NCBI GenBank assembly: GCA_914767885.1
Contig: CAJZBQ010000060.1
Span: 248,001 to 312,000 of the forward strand
Reading direction: 5' to 3'
Source: Blepharisma stoltei
Lineage: Eukaryota; Ciliophora; Heterotrichea; Heterotrichida; Blepharismidae
Length of the DNA: 64,000 nucleotides
The notes under the pieces were generated by a model. It was not told where the DNA came from, made no database searches, and saw nothing but the letters and a program-made list of their open reading frames with translations. The position numbers and the translations under genes were made by a program. Position 1 is the first letter of the stretch. Each line of letters opens with the position of its first letter. Positions 1 through 10,944 of this stretch are shown one piece after another.

Positions 1-1
1 T

Positions 2-684
2 AAAGAGTATGAAAGAGAAGATGATTTGTCGTGGGAAGGAAAACTTACTGTACTTAAGAAGTCATTGGAGAAATCACACCATTCGACACTACAGTTTTAT
101 GGGGCATTTACAAAAAGGCTTAAAGATAGAGATGAGCTTATGAGTCAAAATGCAAAAAAGGCACAAAAGATAATTGAGCTGCTTGATTTAATTAAATTAA
201 AGTAAGCTGTTCGTCCTAGATAGGGTCGGGATTTTCACCCCTAAATGATCATTTTCCCGAAGGACCCCGGCAGACACCACCACCGCTGGCAAGGGATTCG
301 AACGACCATCTTGACTTCCATGGCTTTTGGAGCCTATAGGCCCATCACCTAGGTCGAAATTCCCCAGTTTCTCGTTAGCAGATGTCACCTCTTGAGTCTG
401 CTAGAGAGATTTATCGTCCTCTTGTGGCTTTTGCTTGTCCCTGCCCTTTCTAATGATGGCCTCGGAGAGGCAAAACTAAGAGTCCCAGGGATCAGCTTCT
501 TAGGGCCCGAGAAAACCTAGTCCGATACACACTAAGAATTAACGGCCTCTTTCTGCCCTTCCTCTTCACACTGGGCCGTTGCCTGCAAGTGTTGAAAAAA
601 AGGGTCAGGAGATCAGGAGGTCTGTCTTCATCATTTTTTATATATATCGAGCTGCTTGATAGAGAAGCAGAAAAAGAAGATTAA
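2..684 (+). CDS. C-terminal part of a coiled-coil protein, interrupted by an insertion
   Basis: The 5' end lies outside the window. The visible 69 codons are charged and helical, rich in Lys, Glu and Leu, with no recognisable domain. Read straight through, the frame ends at TAA 203-205 after a run that turns AT-rich. If the insertion 176-648 is removed between its two copies of GAGCTGCTTGAT, the protein instead ends IIELLDREAEKED with stop TAA at 682-684, which continues the acidic helix better. The two alternative ends mean the last codons depend on whether the element is excised. No family is assigned. Confidence 0.6.
176..648 (+). mobile_element. GC-rich retroposon-like insertion (element S1)
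   Basis: About 470 bp, clearly more GC-rich than its surroundings, flanked by a perfect 12-bp direct repeat GAGCTGCTTGAT at 176-187 and 649-660. It ends in an AT-rich tail (CATTTTTTATATATATC). On the minus strand it contains GTTCGAATCC (near 285-295), which matches a tRNA-type B box. It interrupts the first gene, and removal leaves that frame open to a new stop. I infer a SINE-like retroposon that is excised as an IES. Confidence 0.6.
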
Positions 685-927
685 TAAATTATAATAATTT
701 ATTGTTTAGACACAGCTTTGATAATAATTAATTCCCGCGAAATAAAAATGCTTACAAATTTTCATCAAAAATTTTATTTTATCGTAATTTCCAACCTCAT
801 ACCTTTAAATTGTTTTAAAATGCCTGCCATATTATTTTTAACGTTAAAACTCAAAGGAAATCAAAAATCTTTCCCTAGTAAAAAGTTCTTTATTATCTTA
901 ATTATGATATAATAAACTCGCGGCAAT

Positions 928-3900
928 ATGGAATCACGGCGGGAAGACGGTAGTGAGTCATCTTCATCAAGAATCCGAACTCAAGGCACCCAAGGGCTTG
1001 GGCGACATGGAATCTCCAATACTGAAGGCTCTCTCGCCCCTCAATTTGTAAATCGAATGGAAGACGGCACCGATTTTGACCCTGGTGCTCTACGTTCAGT
1101 TCTCTGGGGCACAGACATAAATATCGACGAAATTCAGACAAAATTCAAAGATTTCCTATTAAGATTCACTGACGCAGACGAAATGAGTGATGGGGAAACT
1201 CCTTTCTACATCAAAAGGCTGATAGATAATACAAACACTGCATTCTTCAACCTCGACGTAGACTGTGATCATATTTTCCAATTTGACAGAGAGCTTTACC
1301 AGCAGCTAGTTAACTACCCTTCAGATATTGTCCCACTTTTCGATTTATCAGCAATGGAGCTCTATAGGAGTCTGCATAACGAAAATTTAGACGAAGACTA
1401 CAAAATCCAAGTAAGGACCCACAATTTAAGACATGTGACTGGGATGAGAGAAATGGGCCCAGACAAAATCGATATGCTAATTGCAGTCAGGGGGATTGTG
1501 ATAAGATGCTCAGATATAGTCCCTGATATGAGGGTTGCTGACTTCAGATGCGCTCAATGTGGAAGACATGAAAAGGTTACCTTAGAAAGAGGAAAAGTGG
1601 AAGAGCCGAACTCTTGTCCAAGGTGTTTAGCGAAATATTCATTTGAGCTGATTCATAATTTGTCAATATTTTCTGATAAGCAGCATATAAAAATCCAAGA
1701 AACACCTGAAAATATTCCTGAAGGAGAAGTCCCGCATACTGTGCATATTTGCTGCTATGATGATATGATTGATATTATGAGACCTGGGGATAGGATTGAA
1801 GTAACTGGAATTTTTAGAGCTTGCCCGATGAGGGTGTCTAGGCTAAGAAGGACCTTGAAGTCTATATACAGCACTTATGTAGATGTTGTGCATGTAGCAA
1901 AAATGCATAAGCAGAGATTTACACATGAGGAAGAAGAGGTGACTGAGTTTTCTGACGAAAAAAAGCAGCTTTTCCATCAAATTGCAGAGAGACCTGACCT
2001 TTATGATCTCCTTGTAAAAAGTTTTGCACCAAGTATTTGGGAATGCGATGATATTAAAAAAGGACTTTTGTGTCAGCTTTTTGGAGGATGCAATAAAAAT
2101 TTCAGCAATTCAGGTAGGGGAAGGTTCAGAGGAGAAATTTACCTATTTAAAATGAATAAAAATATTTTAATAACTATCTCTATTGGATATAAATAGGCTA
2201 ACTATAATGATGCTTTCATTGCGAGCATGCATAATATTTTGCTTGTTGGAGACCCATCAACTGCAAAATCTCAGCTTTTGCAGTTTGTCCATAAGCTTTC
2301 TAATAGAGGAATCTATACCTCACTCCCCTCCTTTAAATTGGGACAAAATATAGTAAAATTTCAAATTTTTTGAGTATTTTAACCTCCATTTAATTAGAGC
2401 AATTTTTTTCAATAGGAAAATTTTATAAGTGAAAATGTTAATTTTATAAAATCAGTTTAGATCTAATTTAATGTAAAAAGTGGAACTATAATCTTATTTA
2501 AATAGTTTTACACTAAATCAGCTAATTTTTTAATTAATTCTTTTAAAAAAAATATTAAAATTAAATAAATTCCATTTTTTTAATATTTTATAAAATAATT
2601 CAATAGAGATAATAAAAAATAATAAATTAGCCTTCCTTTAAATATGAGCAGGTTTTTTTTGTTTCGATTTAAAGTAGGGGATTTAGGGAAAGGAAGTTCT
2701 GCAGTCGGGCTTACTGTTTATGTAAAAAGAGATCCAGATACCAAAGAAATTTTATTAGAAAGTGGGGCGCTAGTACTGAGTGACAGAGGTATTTGTTGTA
2801 TTGATGAATTTGACAAAATGGATGACTCTACTAGAGCTATGCTTCATGAAGCAATGGAGCAGCAGACGCTATCTGTAGCTAAGGCAGGCATTATTTGTCA
2901 ATTAAATGCAAGAACTGCTATATTAGCTGCAGCCAATCCAAAGCAGAGCAAATATAACCCTAAGATGTCAGTTGTAGAGAACATTGAGCTTCCACCTACC
3001 CTGCTGTCACGTTTTGACTTAATTTATCTAGTTCTTGATAAGACAACTGAAGCATATGACAAAAGGCTTGCAGGGCACATTTTATCACTTTATGGTGATT
3101 TAGTATTGAAAAATGACCCGACAGATACCATTAATAGAGAAACTTTGGCTGGTTATATTTCCTATGCAAGAAAATTCGCTACTCCTAAATTAAGTCCTGA
3201 TGCTTCGTCTTTATTGGTGAATTCTTATATTGAAATGAGAAGAGTAGGAAATTCAAACAAAACTATAACCGCAACACCTAGGCAGCTTGAAAGTATTATA
3301 AGAATTTCAGAAGCCTTACCCTCTCTAACTATTTTACTCTATGGTAACAGAATTTTTGGCAATTATTTTTTTCTTAAAAAATAGAAAAAAAAAAGTAAAC
3401 TATTTTATTTAAAATATTAAATATTCTAAACCTTTAACGTTCAATACATCTAGAAGAATTAAAAATTGAAATAATAGAAATTATTTGTGTTTGCAATTGA
3501 ATTTATTATAAAGTAGCACTAAAGATTGCTCGTGGATTTAGCAAAAATGAGACTTTCACCAGCTGTACTTAAATCTGACGTAGAAGAAGCCATAAGACTT
3601 ATGAAAGTCGCGACTCAGCAAGCTGCTACTGACCCCAAAACTGGACAAATCAATTATGAATTGATATTAACTGGACATTCAGCTGGAACCAGGCAAAAAG
3701 TGCAAGAAAACGTAACACTTATAAGGCAAGTTTTAGGAGAATTCAAAGAAACAGCCAAAAAAGGCATAAAAATTAAGACTATTTTTGATGAATTTAAGAA
3801 GAAAATTGAAGCTCTAGGACTGTCTTGCACTGAAATTGAATTTAATGATGCTATTAAAAATTTAGAAGATGAAGGGATAATTACTACTACTGGAAAGCGA

Positions 3901-3933
3901 CAGCCAATTATACGTTTGATAAGCTTCCAGTAA
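928..3933 (+). CDS. MCM4: MCM4, DNA replication helicase subunit
   Basis: Subunit of the MCM2-7 replicative helicase, acting at origins and forks in the nucleus. After removing three IESs (2140-2202, 2323-2685, 3317-3538) the CDS is 2358 nt, 785 aa. Visible features: acidic/Ser-rich N-terminus; zinc motif with CAQC and CPRC (codons near 1551 and 1617); Walker [10 protein letters not shown] (near 2253); KGSSAVGL after the second IES; Walker B CIDEFDKM (near 2799); arginine finger LLSRFD (near 3001); C-terminal winged-helix region. The wording around [21 protein letters not shown] and PRQLESIIR fits MCM4 better than other MCMs. The first ATG after the AT-rich leader at 928 is used. An odd 10-residue stretch ([10 protein letters not shown]) sits before NILLVGDP if the first IES is bounded as proposed. 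Confidence 0.93.
2140..2202. other. Short IES in MCM4 (63 bp)
   Basis: AT-rich, bounded by TA at 2140-2141 and TA at 2203-2204. It contains in-frame TAG in the MCM4 frame and has no GT...AG borders, so it is not an intron. Removal joins RGEI to [18 protein letters not shown] in frame. Confidence 0.6.
2323..2685. mobile_element. MITE-type IES in MCM4, TTTAAATTGGAAC family
   Basis: 363 bp separating YTS from GKGSSAVG, residues that are contiguous in all MCM proteins. Terminal inverted repeats: CTCCCCTCCTTTAAATTGGG at the left, and its approximate reverse complement ending TTTAAAGTAGGGGATTTA at the right. The left junction reads TCA and the right TTA, so only part of the expected TA duplication remains. 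Its interior resembles the element at 8537-9118. Confidence 0.8.
3317..3538. other. IES in MCM4 (222 bp)
   Basis: AT-rich insertion between ISEA and LAKMRLSP of MCM4. TTA is duplicated at 3316-3318 and 3538-3540; removal of one copy gives GAA GCC TTA GCA AAA, in frame. The left end begins TTACCCTCTC. No close relative was recognised in the window. Confidence 0.8.
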
Positions 3934-3988
3934 GATGCAAAGTTAATTAAAAGCAATAATTAGGAAATTTTAAATTATTGTTATAAAA

Positions 3989-6281
3989 TTAATGAATCGT
4001 AGCATAGTCGCTGAGCTTTTTTTCAAGGCTTTCTATATTGGATTCGATGATGTTGAGCTCTAATGACAATTCTCGTATTCTATTGTTGTTCCCAGATCTT
4101 TCAGCTTTATCATAATTTGCTTGTACTTTGTCTCTGAACTTCTTTTAAAAATTAAAAAATGGCTATGGTTTCCGACCTAAAATTTTTTTGGTATATTTTA
4201 ATTATGAGATTTGGCACCCCTGGTGAAGTTATTATATCTATGTCAGGGAAGCAATCCTCCTCACAAAATAAAGTGAAGATGGCAACACTTTGGAGAGCTG
4301 GAGGAAGATGGCACGAACTTGCCCCAGAGCATAGTTCAAGGCAGCTGCAGCAGCAGGTAACCTGGTAGAGGACGCTAAACGAAGAATCTTAATAAATTTA
4401 ATTGTTATTGTCTCTGTCCTCTTTCAGTATTCTTAATTTGCCTTGTATGTTTCTTATAATATTATTTACATTTTTGTTAGGCTCCGAAAGTTGCCTTGCT
4501 TTTTGAGAGTCTTCTCAGTTACTATTTTGAGTCTCATAATCCACTGAATGCTGCCTGATTTCTGATCTATTATAATTCGCCGTCTGTTGTCTTATTTCTG
4601 ACTTATTATAGTCAACAGACTCTTGTCTGACTTCTGTCCTATTATAATCCACAGTCTGCTGCCTTATTTCTGGTCTATTTTTCTGTGAATCCTCCCATTT
4701 AAATACATTTACCATATTTTCGCTTTGGTTCTCATACGTCCTCACTGGTATATAAGTGCTTAAGCGATTTTTCCCTTCATTTTCTGCCATAGTTTCGCCA
4801 GTCTTTTTTTCACTAAGATAATTATCATTAGTCCCATTATAGCTTTTTTCGGTTTCTTGAGGGTAAGTTTCTTCTTGATAAGCTTTTGGCTTTTTTTCTT
4901 TGGCTTTAGGAGACCTTTCAATCTCTTCTGACTTCCTCATAATTTGTGAAGTTTTTTCATTTAGCCTTTCAATTTCATTATCAAACTGCTTTTGGGTATC
5001 TAAAAACTGGCTTTCCAACATTTTCAGCTTCTGCTCTGTCTGTTTTAGCTTAAAAGCTGTATTTTCTTCTTTCTCTATTGCTGAATTAAGTTCAATTTCT
5101 AGCATTTCTTTATCTCTTTTAAGTATCATCATTTCTTTTTCCATTGCTTGGAATCTGGCTTGGTCTTGCTTTCTTAATATTTGTAGGGCTAGAATTTGGC
5201 TTTTTAGCTGCTCATTTTCAGATTCTAATTGTCTTGCGTTATCTGTGATTTCTTTAAAGTTTTCTCTTTTGTCATTAGAGAAAGGCAGAAGAGGATAAAA
5301 TCCTGGCTGATTGGAATTTTGGGGTGGGAAAAGTCCTGGCTGATTGAAATTTTGGGGTGGGTAAAGTCCTGGCTGCTGGTTCAAATTTTGTGGGAAAAAG
5401 GCTGTTTGAGAGCTCATGCTGGTATTTTGGGATTTTAAAGCGTTTATAGATTGTTCTAATGCTTCAGCTTGTTTAAGCAGGCTTATTTTAAGCTGAGATG
5501 AGTCAAGAGGGCTTTGAGGGACTGACATTTGTGAGAGATTTGGCATTTGAGAAAGGTTTGGCATTTGAGGAAGGTTTGGCATTTGAGGGATATTGGGCAT
5601 TTGACGAATATTTTGCATTTGAGAAAGGTTTGGCATTGGAGGAAGATTTGGCATTGGAGGCATTTGTGGAACATTGGCCATTTGAGGAGGAAAATATGGG
5701 TTTTGAAGAGGAATATTAGGTGGGATTTGCTGAAAAAACTGAGGGGGAAGTTGTGGAGGTATTTGAGATGGATTTTGAGGTGGTATCTGAAGAGTTTGCT
5801 GATTTTGAATGTAATTTCTGTAAAGATCTTGCTTAAAAGTAGATTCTGGAGACATGCATCTAGAACCTTGGCTTGAAGGAGGAAACGAAAACTGCTGAGG
5901 GAAAAATTGTGGATTCTTCGGTGTTTGCTGCAGTTTTGCTGCATATAAAGCATCTTCTAAAGCTTTTGCTTGATTCAATAGCATATTTTTAATTTCATCT
6001 GGCTGAGCTGGAGTTTGATTTTGAGGAAGAAACTGGCTCTGTGGAATTTGACGATTAGCCATCATTAAAGGATTCTGACTGTTCATGCTCATAAAACTTG
6101 TCCCAAAATCTCTTTCAGACTGATCAAAAGATTCAGAAATGCAAGTTTGGTCGCCATGCGCCCCTCTTATCCAGTTTTCTTCATTTTCCCTTGCATTTAA
6201 AGCTTTTTCTATTGAGTCTTCTTTTAGTTCTGAGAAACTATCAATTTCATTCGTTTCTATTCTGTAACCTTCGGGTTCCAT
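3989..6281 (-). CDS. Pro/Gln/Met-rich protein with C-terminal coiled coil
   Basis: After removal of element S2 (4128-4407) the CDS is 2013 nt, 670 aa. Residues about 60-320 are low complexity, rich in Pro, Gln, Asn and Met, with about ten degenerate repeats of the type QMPNLPQMPNL; residues about 345-470 are a strong coiled coil; the tail has repeated blocks of the type IRQQTVDYNRSE. One TGA (Trp) is read near 4527. The tail resumes after S2 as DKVQANYDKAER and ends at TAA 3989-3991. No domain is recognised; a scaffold or cytoskeletal role would only be a guess. Lies tail-to-tail with MCM4, 55 bp apart. Confidence 0.8.
4128..4407 (-). mobile_element. Retroposon-like insertion S2 with 9-bp direct repeat
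   Basis: 280 bp, GC-rich core, flanked by perfect TTGTCTCTG at 4128-4136 and 4408-4416. On the minus strand it starts near CGTTTAGCGTCC, a stretch also found at the start of the element at 34624, and ends in an AT-rich tail. Removing it joins ILKEDRD to KVQANYD in frame. No TA is present in the repeat. Confidence 0.75.
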
Positions 6282-6374
6282 TTCAAAATATCTTTACAAA
6301 TTATAAGGATTTCAAATTTATTTGTAATTTCCAGAAATATTTAAAAATTAATGAAAAGCTGATACTAGAGAAAT

Positions 6375-7786
6375 TTATTTAATCCTATGGGAATATATTG
6401 CCCTTTTAATAGTAGTTGCTGATACTGGGATTGAGCTCTTGTTTGAGCATGCAGTGGAAGGCCTGAACATAATTCCGTATGAGTCACATTCTTTTACTTT
6501 GGTGCCTCTAACAGAAACACAGAATGGAGCTACTGCTTTTTCATATTTACATTGGCTTTCGATTTTTCCTGAAAAGTTTTGAATAAACACTGAGTGAGGT
6601 CTGATTCGAGGAGATATGAAGACAGGATTGTATTGAGGAGAATTTTCAATTATAGAACTTGGAGTGCTTAATGAATGAATTCTTAGAGCAGCTGCAAAAT
6701 TGTTAGTTTTAGAACAAACTCTGTCAGTTCTGGATGATTTTATTGAAAGGTTTTTATTCCATTTTTTGCTGCTTGTTTGCCCTTTGTATGTGTTTATAAG
6801 GTTTATGTCGTTAATATTCCTTACTCCGAGCAAAGAAAAAAAATTTTGCTTTTATTAGAGGTAGATGTTTTATAATTTATAAGAAAAATTACAATACAAT
6901 TTAACTTATCAAAAATTTATTTTTTAGGTTGCGGCTATTGGAATTCAACAGAATTCGCTAGACATTTATTTATAAAAATAATCATTTATATTAAAAAATA
7001 TATTTTATAAAAGATTTTTTGCTCGCTCACGAAGGGTGATTTTTGTGGATTCTTCCATAATTTTGCAAGTTCAAGGGGGGAATTTAGTGAAAGGCTTTTC
7101 TTTTTCTTTATTTTTGAATTTTTTGCAGAAACCTTATTTATGATTTTGGCTACATCATCAAATCTAAAGGACTTATTGTTTTGTTCCAAAACAATTATTT
7201 CTTTCTCATATTTATTAATTGAAGGAGATGAAATGATTTTTTCTTTTGATATATACCATTTTAACTCACATTTGCCTCAAAATTTATTTTAAACATATAT
7301 AGCAAAACTCTTGAAAATAGTATATCTGCTAGCATGCTTTTTTAGTGATTCTGTTGTGAGATTTTTAGATTTTTCTGAATGCTCTAGATACTTATCTTTA
7401 ATGGATAACAAATTTTGACCAGTTTTGTTTTCCTCGACTAAAGTTTCTTCTTTTTCATTTTCAGTCAAAATACTCAAAACTTCTTGTAAAAAGAGTTTAT
7501 TTTTATCATAATCAGCTTCGTGCTCTTTCTTGTCCTCAATTCTAGTATTAAGATTAGGCTTACTCTCTGATATTCTTCCTGCAGTTTGAATTTTTATCTT
7601 TTTATCAGCTTCTTCTGACTCCGATAGTTTAGGTGAAACATTAGGTGTGCTATCTATTGTTAATTTTAAAATTTCTCTGCTTCTCATACTTCTTTTAATA
7701 TTTTCTAAAATTTTAACATCAATTAATTTTGGTGAAGAATTTTTGTCAGCAATTTTCTCGTCATCAGATTTTACACTAAATTGCAT
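6375..7786 (-). CDS. Unknown Ser/Lys-rich protein, interrupted by two IESs
   Basis: Three open segments on the minus strand join in one frame when 7254-7301 (48 bp) and 6822-7036 (215 bp) are removed, giving 1149 nt, 382 aa. Start ATG at 7784-7786. The protein is hydrophilic and probably disordered, with a short acidic helix (ILTENEKEETLVEE) and a C-terminal part rich in Ser, Thr and Arg. The last segment alone has no ATG, which supports joining it to the upstream part. No family was recognised. Confidence 0.65.
6822..7036. mobile_element. Decayed MITE-like IES (215 bp)
   Basis: Ends resemble the abundant MITE of this window: TTACTCCGAGCAAAG at the lower end and GCTCGCTCACGAAGGGTGA at the upper end, inverted relative to each other. 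In the coding orientation the junctions read TCA (left) and GTA (right), and removal gives an in-frame CAA AAA TCA AGG AAT ATT. The interior is AT-rich and decayed. Confidence 0.6.
7254..7301. other. Short IES (48 bp) at TATATAT repeats
   Basis: An in-frame TAA interrupts the minus-strand gene here. The stretch is flanked by TATATAT on both sides; cutting at TA steps removes 48 bp and gives GCT ATA TCA AAA GAA. The exact register within the TA run is uncertain. Confidence 0.5.
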
Positions 7787-7858
7787 AAATATTTAATTTA
7801 TTTTTTTATGCAAATATTCTATTGTTTTATATAAAATAATACGTTATGAGATTTTAGC

Positions 7859-9377
7859 TTATATTTTTTTAAGGATTTCACAAAGAGAATAAACATTTAC
7901 AGCATAATTCGGCCTTGGAGATAAAGTTTCAGTTTTAATTGAGCACTTCGCATTCTGAGAATGCGATTTTCATGCTCTGAAATCAGTTGTTCTTTTTTTG
8001 CTAAATGACTCTGGCGTTTTTATCTTTTCAGAGTATAAGGACTTTCATTCATTGTTATTGATTAGTAATATGTCTAATTCTCCATCATTAATCAAACGAC
8101 AGTATTGAAATTCCTAAAAAATTCGATTAACAAAAATTGATTGAGCGATTTTTAATAGTGAAAAATGAAACCCTGCCCCTGGATTGCATCAAGCATAACT
8201 GCTTACCTATATTAATAATAAATATTATAGATTTAAAACTTCGTTACTTAACCTTTCACTTAAACAAGCCTTTGAATAAGACTTGTTCAGCTGCAGCAAA
8301 TCTCCCTAAATATATCAGCAATTCTACTAGAGATAGCTTTGTTGGCTTCCACCTGGCTCTTGTTGCTGTCAGGATACTTGGAGTGCACAGTTTAGAGATT
8401 TGATGGCCGTTATTTCAGCAAAAGCTTCATACCGAGCGAGGGGTTTAAAACCAACGAGAGCAGGCATGCTCAGTGAATGTCAAGTCCATTTCTTACTGAT
8501 TTGGCATCAGGCCATAGCAGGCTCCCAAACTCTTACTCACACCCCTTTAAATTGGAACAAAACATAGGTAAAATTTCCTTTTTTTGGTACTTTGGCCCCC
8601 TCTTTAAATTTGAACAAAGTGTCTTTCAATAGGAATTTTTATAGCTGAAACTACATTAAAAATGTAAACAGACTTTATTTAAAAGGTTTTCACACTGAAT
8701 AGATTAAATTTTTGAATTAATTCTTCATAAACTTAAATTAAAATGCAAAATATTGTCAGATTTTTAAGGGCACTTAGTTAATAAAATGTAGATATTCATT
8801 TTTCTTCCTCTTAACATTCTTTAAGCCTTTTATGAAAATACCTGCAATAATTCCAAGCATTCGCCAGATAACTAGCTCCAGCATCAGCTGTTAGAACCAT
8901 ATCCACAAAATTTTTAGCGAAGTGAGGCTTGATAGGCTCTTTCTCAGAACTAATGTATTCTTGAGGATATTGACTGCATATTTTTTAAGATATTTGCTCA
9001 ATTCATATTTTTATCAAATTTTAAAAATTTTAAAACATTTTTAATAGAGAAAAATTTAATATATTTGCCACCCTTTAAATTGGAACAGGATTTTTTGTTC
9101 CAATTTAAAGGGGGGCTAGTTAGCAGATGCGAGAGAGAATGGGTTTGTAATATCATCATTTTATGTGCTTATAGGATGGAAAGAGTAAGTCATCTTCTGA
9201 TTTACCTTTATTTGTTTCTTCGCTATTATGAGCTATTCACGGCTTAAAATTTGCATGCTGAATTTCAGAATCAACAAATTGTGAAAGCCGATTTCTAATA
9301 TTTTTAGTTGTGAGTATAGGTTGCTCCTGAACTCTTTGCTTATTTTCGTAACAATTTAAAGACTTATCCTTATCCAT
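7859..9377 (-). CDS. Unknown gene split by a composite insertion
   Basis: The N-terminal part starts at ATG 9375-9377 and reads MDKDKSLNCYENKQRVQEQ, then about 75 more residues to near 9125. The C-terminal part, 7859-8075, reads through two TGA as Trp (NNNEWKSLYSEK, TTDFRAWKSHSQ) and ends at TAA 7859-7861. Between them lie a GC-rich retroposon-like stretch (about 8110-8536) and a MITE (8537-9118). I could not find a direct repeat that joins the two parts in frame, so the exact structure is open. A coding-like segment at about 8818-8990 (minus strand, FVDMVLTADAGASYLAN) may be a middle exon or part of the mobile element. No family is recognised. Confidence 0.45.
8110..8536 (-). mobile_element. 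GC-rich retroposon-like stretch
   Basis: More GC-rich than its surroundings and not part of a conserved frame. It appears to continue on the far side of the MITE at 8537-9118 (ATCTCGCATCTGCTAAC side), as if the MITE had inserted into it. The extent is approximate and no target duplication was found. Confidence 0.35.
8537..9118 (-). mobile_element. MITE, TTTAAATTGGAAC family, with subterminal palindrome
   Basis: Outer ends: CCCCTTTAAATTGGAACAAAA near 8540 and its reverse complement near 9100-9115. At the upper end a second inverted copy (9068-9085) faces the terminal one, making a hairpin of about 45 bp. The interior from 8560 to 8760 and from 9000 to 9065 parallels the MCM4 IES at 2323-2685, but about 220 bp extra (8770-8990) is present here. 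Confidence 0.65.
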
Positions 9378-9411
9378 TTATCAATTAATTTATAATTTTT
9401 GAATTGAAATT

Positions 9412-9636
9412 TTGATATGCATTAAAAACGGTGTGACGAATATACCTTCCTCTTTTTCTATGGCTAAATTACTGAGTTTGGTACACCTGCACAATTCTTC
9501 CAACTACCGGAAGCGAGTGCAGGCCTCGTATGATAGGAGAAACTTTAACGATGTCATGAAACGAGAACTGGCAAGCAAGCTTGGAAGCGTTAAGGAAGCA
9601 GGGAGTCCTTTGAAGTTACAATATGCTTTTCTATAA
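9412..9636 (+). CDS. Doubtful small ORF in a GC-richer patch
   Basis: A 74-codon frame (core MAKLLSLVHLHNSSNYRKR) lies in a patch that is more GC-rich than the surrounding AT-rich DNA. Base composition resembles the retroposon-like elements as much as a gene. There is no recognisable domain. Listed so the patch is not lost. Confidence 0.2.
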   Translation: MICIKNGVTNIPSSFSMAKLLSLVHLHNSSNYRKRVQASYDRRNFNDVMKRELASKLGSVKEAGSPLKLQYAFL

Positions 9637-10429
9637 GTAAGAAAATAATAATGAGTTGAAATTTCTTCTGATTAAATATGCTATTAAAGCTAATAAGAAC
9701 TATTGGCTTACCTAGAATTCTATTCAATTTAAATGAGTCATTACATAAACTGCTTTTTCAAATAGTTTGTTCATAAGATTATTTAATTTAAACCAATTAA
9801 TACTTATAGATGTCAATATACTAAAAATATGCTATGGCACAAGTATAATTAATGATAAAGAAATTAAAAGAGCAAATTAAATGACAATAGCAAAGATGTA
9901 AAATATAAGGGCTGATAAAATCATAAACTTTTGGATATTTTATTTTTAATAGCGAGAAATGAGGATTGCTAATGTAATCTTTAATCTTTAAACTTTTAAA
10001 TTATATTATAGAATTTCATTACTTCCCCCTTGGTTAGACCCAGCACCATTGAAGACCCTTTTTTGGAAAATTAATCCTTTGCTGAAAACTTTTTGGATTC
10101 AAATTATATTTTAATATATATTAAATCTCATTATAAAACATAAATTTTATAAATTAAATAATATTTTTCTTTTCAAATATTACAGTATTAGATTTCTTAA
10201 AGGCCAAAATATAAATTTTCTATAAATTTCATTTTAATATTAAAAAAAAATTAGCCCTTTTGCTCGCGAGCAAGATTTTTTGCTGGCTAGCTAAGGGGGG
10301 TTATAAAGCAAACTAATTAAATAATAATTTAATTGGTCCATCTATTTTAATGCTATTCCTGATAATTAATTAAATACAAAAGGAAGCTTTATTTCATCAA
10401 TAATAAATGATATCAATCAGAAAAAATAA
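9637..10429. other. Intergenic, contains a decayed MITE
   Basis: AT-rich. No coding frame is seen apart from the mobile element at 10020-10303, listed separately. Confidence 0.5.
10020..10303. mobile_element. Decayed copy of the abundant MITE
   Basis: Left end TTACTTCCCCCTTGG; right end GGCTAGCTAAGGGGGGTTA. Just inside the right end, TTAGCCCTTTTGCTCGCGAGC faces the terminal repeat, the same subterminal palindrome as in the intact copies. The interior keeps AAAACATAAATTTT followed by AAATTAAATAATATTT, as in the copy at 28899. Confidence 0.6.
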
Positions 10430-10705
10430 ATGTCATCAGAACAAGCACGTCTTACACCAGGGGCGATAGATAACAAAAGAGAAGATTCTAAAACACCTTT
10501 AGAAAACGAAATGATACACAAGCCTCAGCATCAAAAAGATTTTCATAAAATCAAGCCAGTTATCCCACAAGGTGTAATGGAAGGAGAACCTCAAAAGTTT
10601 ACAATTATTCCACATTCTGAAGGAGGACCTGCTGAAGGACAAATTTTTGTAGAGGAAGATCCATATATAACAAATGTTAAAACAATGAAAGGAAGTAAAG
10701 ACTAG
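10430..10705 (+). CDS. Small hydrophilic protein of unknown function
   Basis: 91 aa, MSSEQARLTPGAIDNKRED... ending NVKTMKGSKD. Rich in Lys, Glu, Pro and Gly, without membrane segments or Cys. A single uninterrupted exon, with codon use like the neighbours and typical AT-rich flanks. Probably a real gene since the frame is open, begins with ATG in an A-rich context and ends TAG, but I recognise no family. Confidence 0.55.
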   Translation: MSSEQARLTPGAIDNKREDSKTPLENEMIHKPQHQKDFHKIKPVIPQGVMEGEPQKFTIIPHSEGGPAEGQIFVEEDPYITNVKTMKGSKD

Positions 10706-10944
10706 GAATATTTTCCATATTAATTTAAATAAATTTAGATTGATTTGTATGAATTTACCCTTTATGCTGATATAGATATTTATAAATCCTAAGGATTATA
10801 CAAACCAGTCATATTTTAAAATAAAACAGATTACTTAATTGATCTAATTAATTTTGATGTTATGCAATTAAATAAATATGACTGCTCTCTTTAAAGCGAA
10901 AACTATAAATCATATTCTAGGAAAAGTAATAATTGCACTTACTC

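Noticed and set aside
928-3933. MCM4 as a pseudogene because of internal stops
   Set aside because: The stops lie in insertions whose removal restores a full-length MCM4 with all active-site motifs; the surrounding genes show the same pattern.
4159-4368. 69-codon ORF
   Set aside because: Entirely inside element S2, which is flanked by a target duplication.
8137-8403. 88-codon plus-strand ORF
   Set aside because: Lies in a GC-rich retroposon-like patch between two parts of a minus-strand gene.
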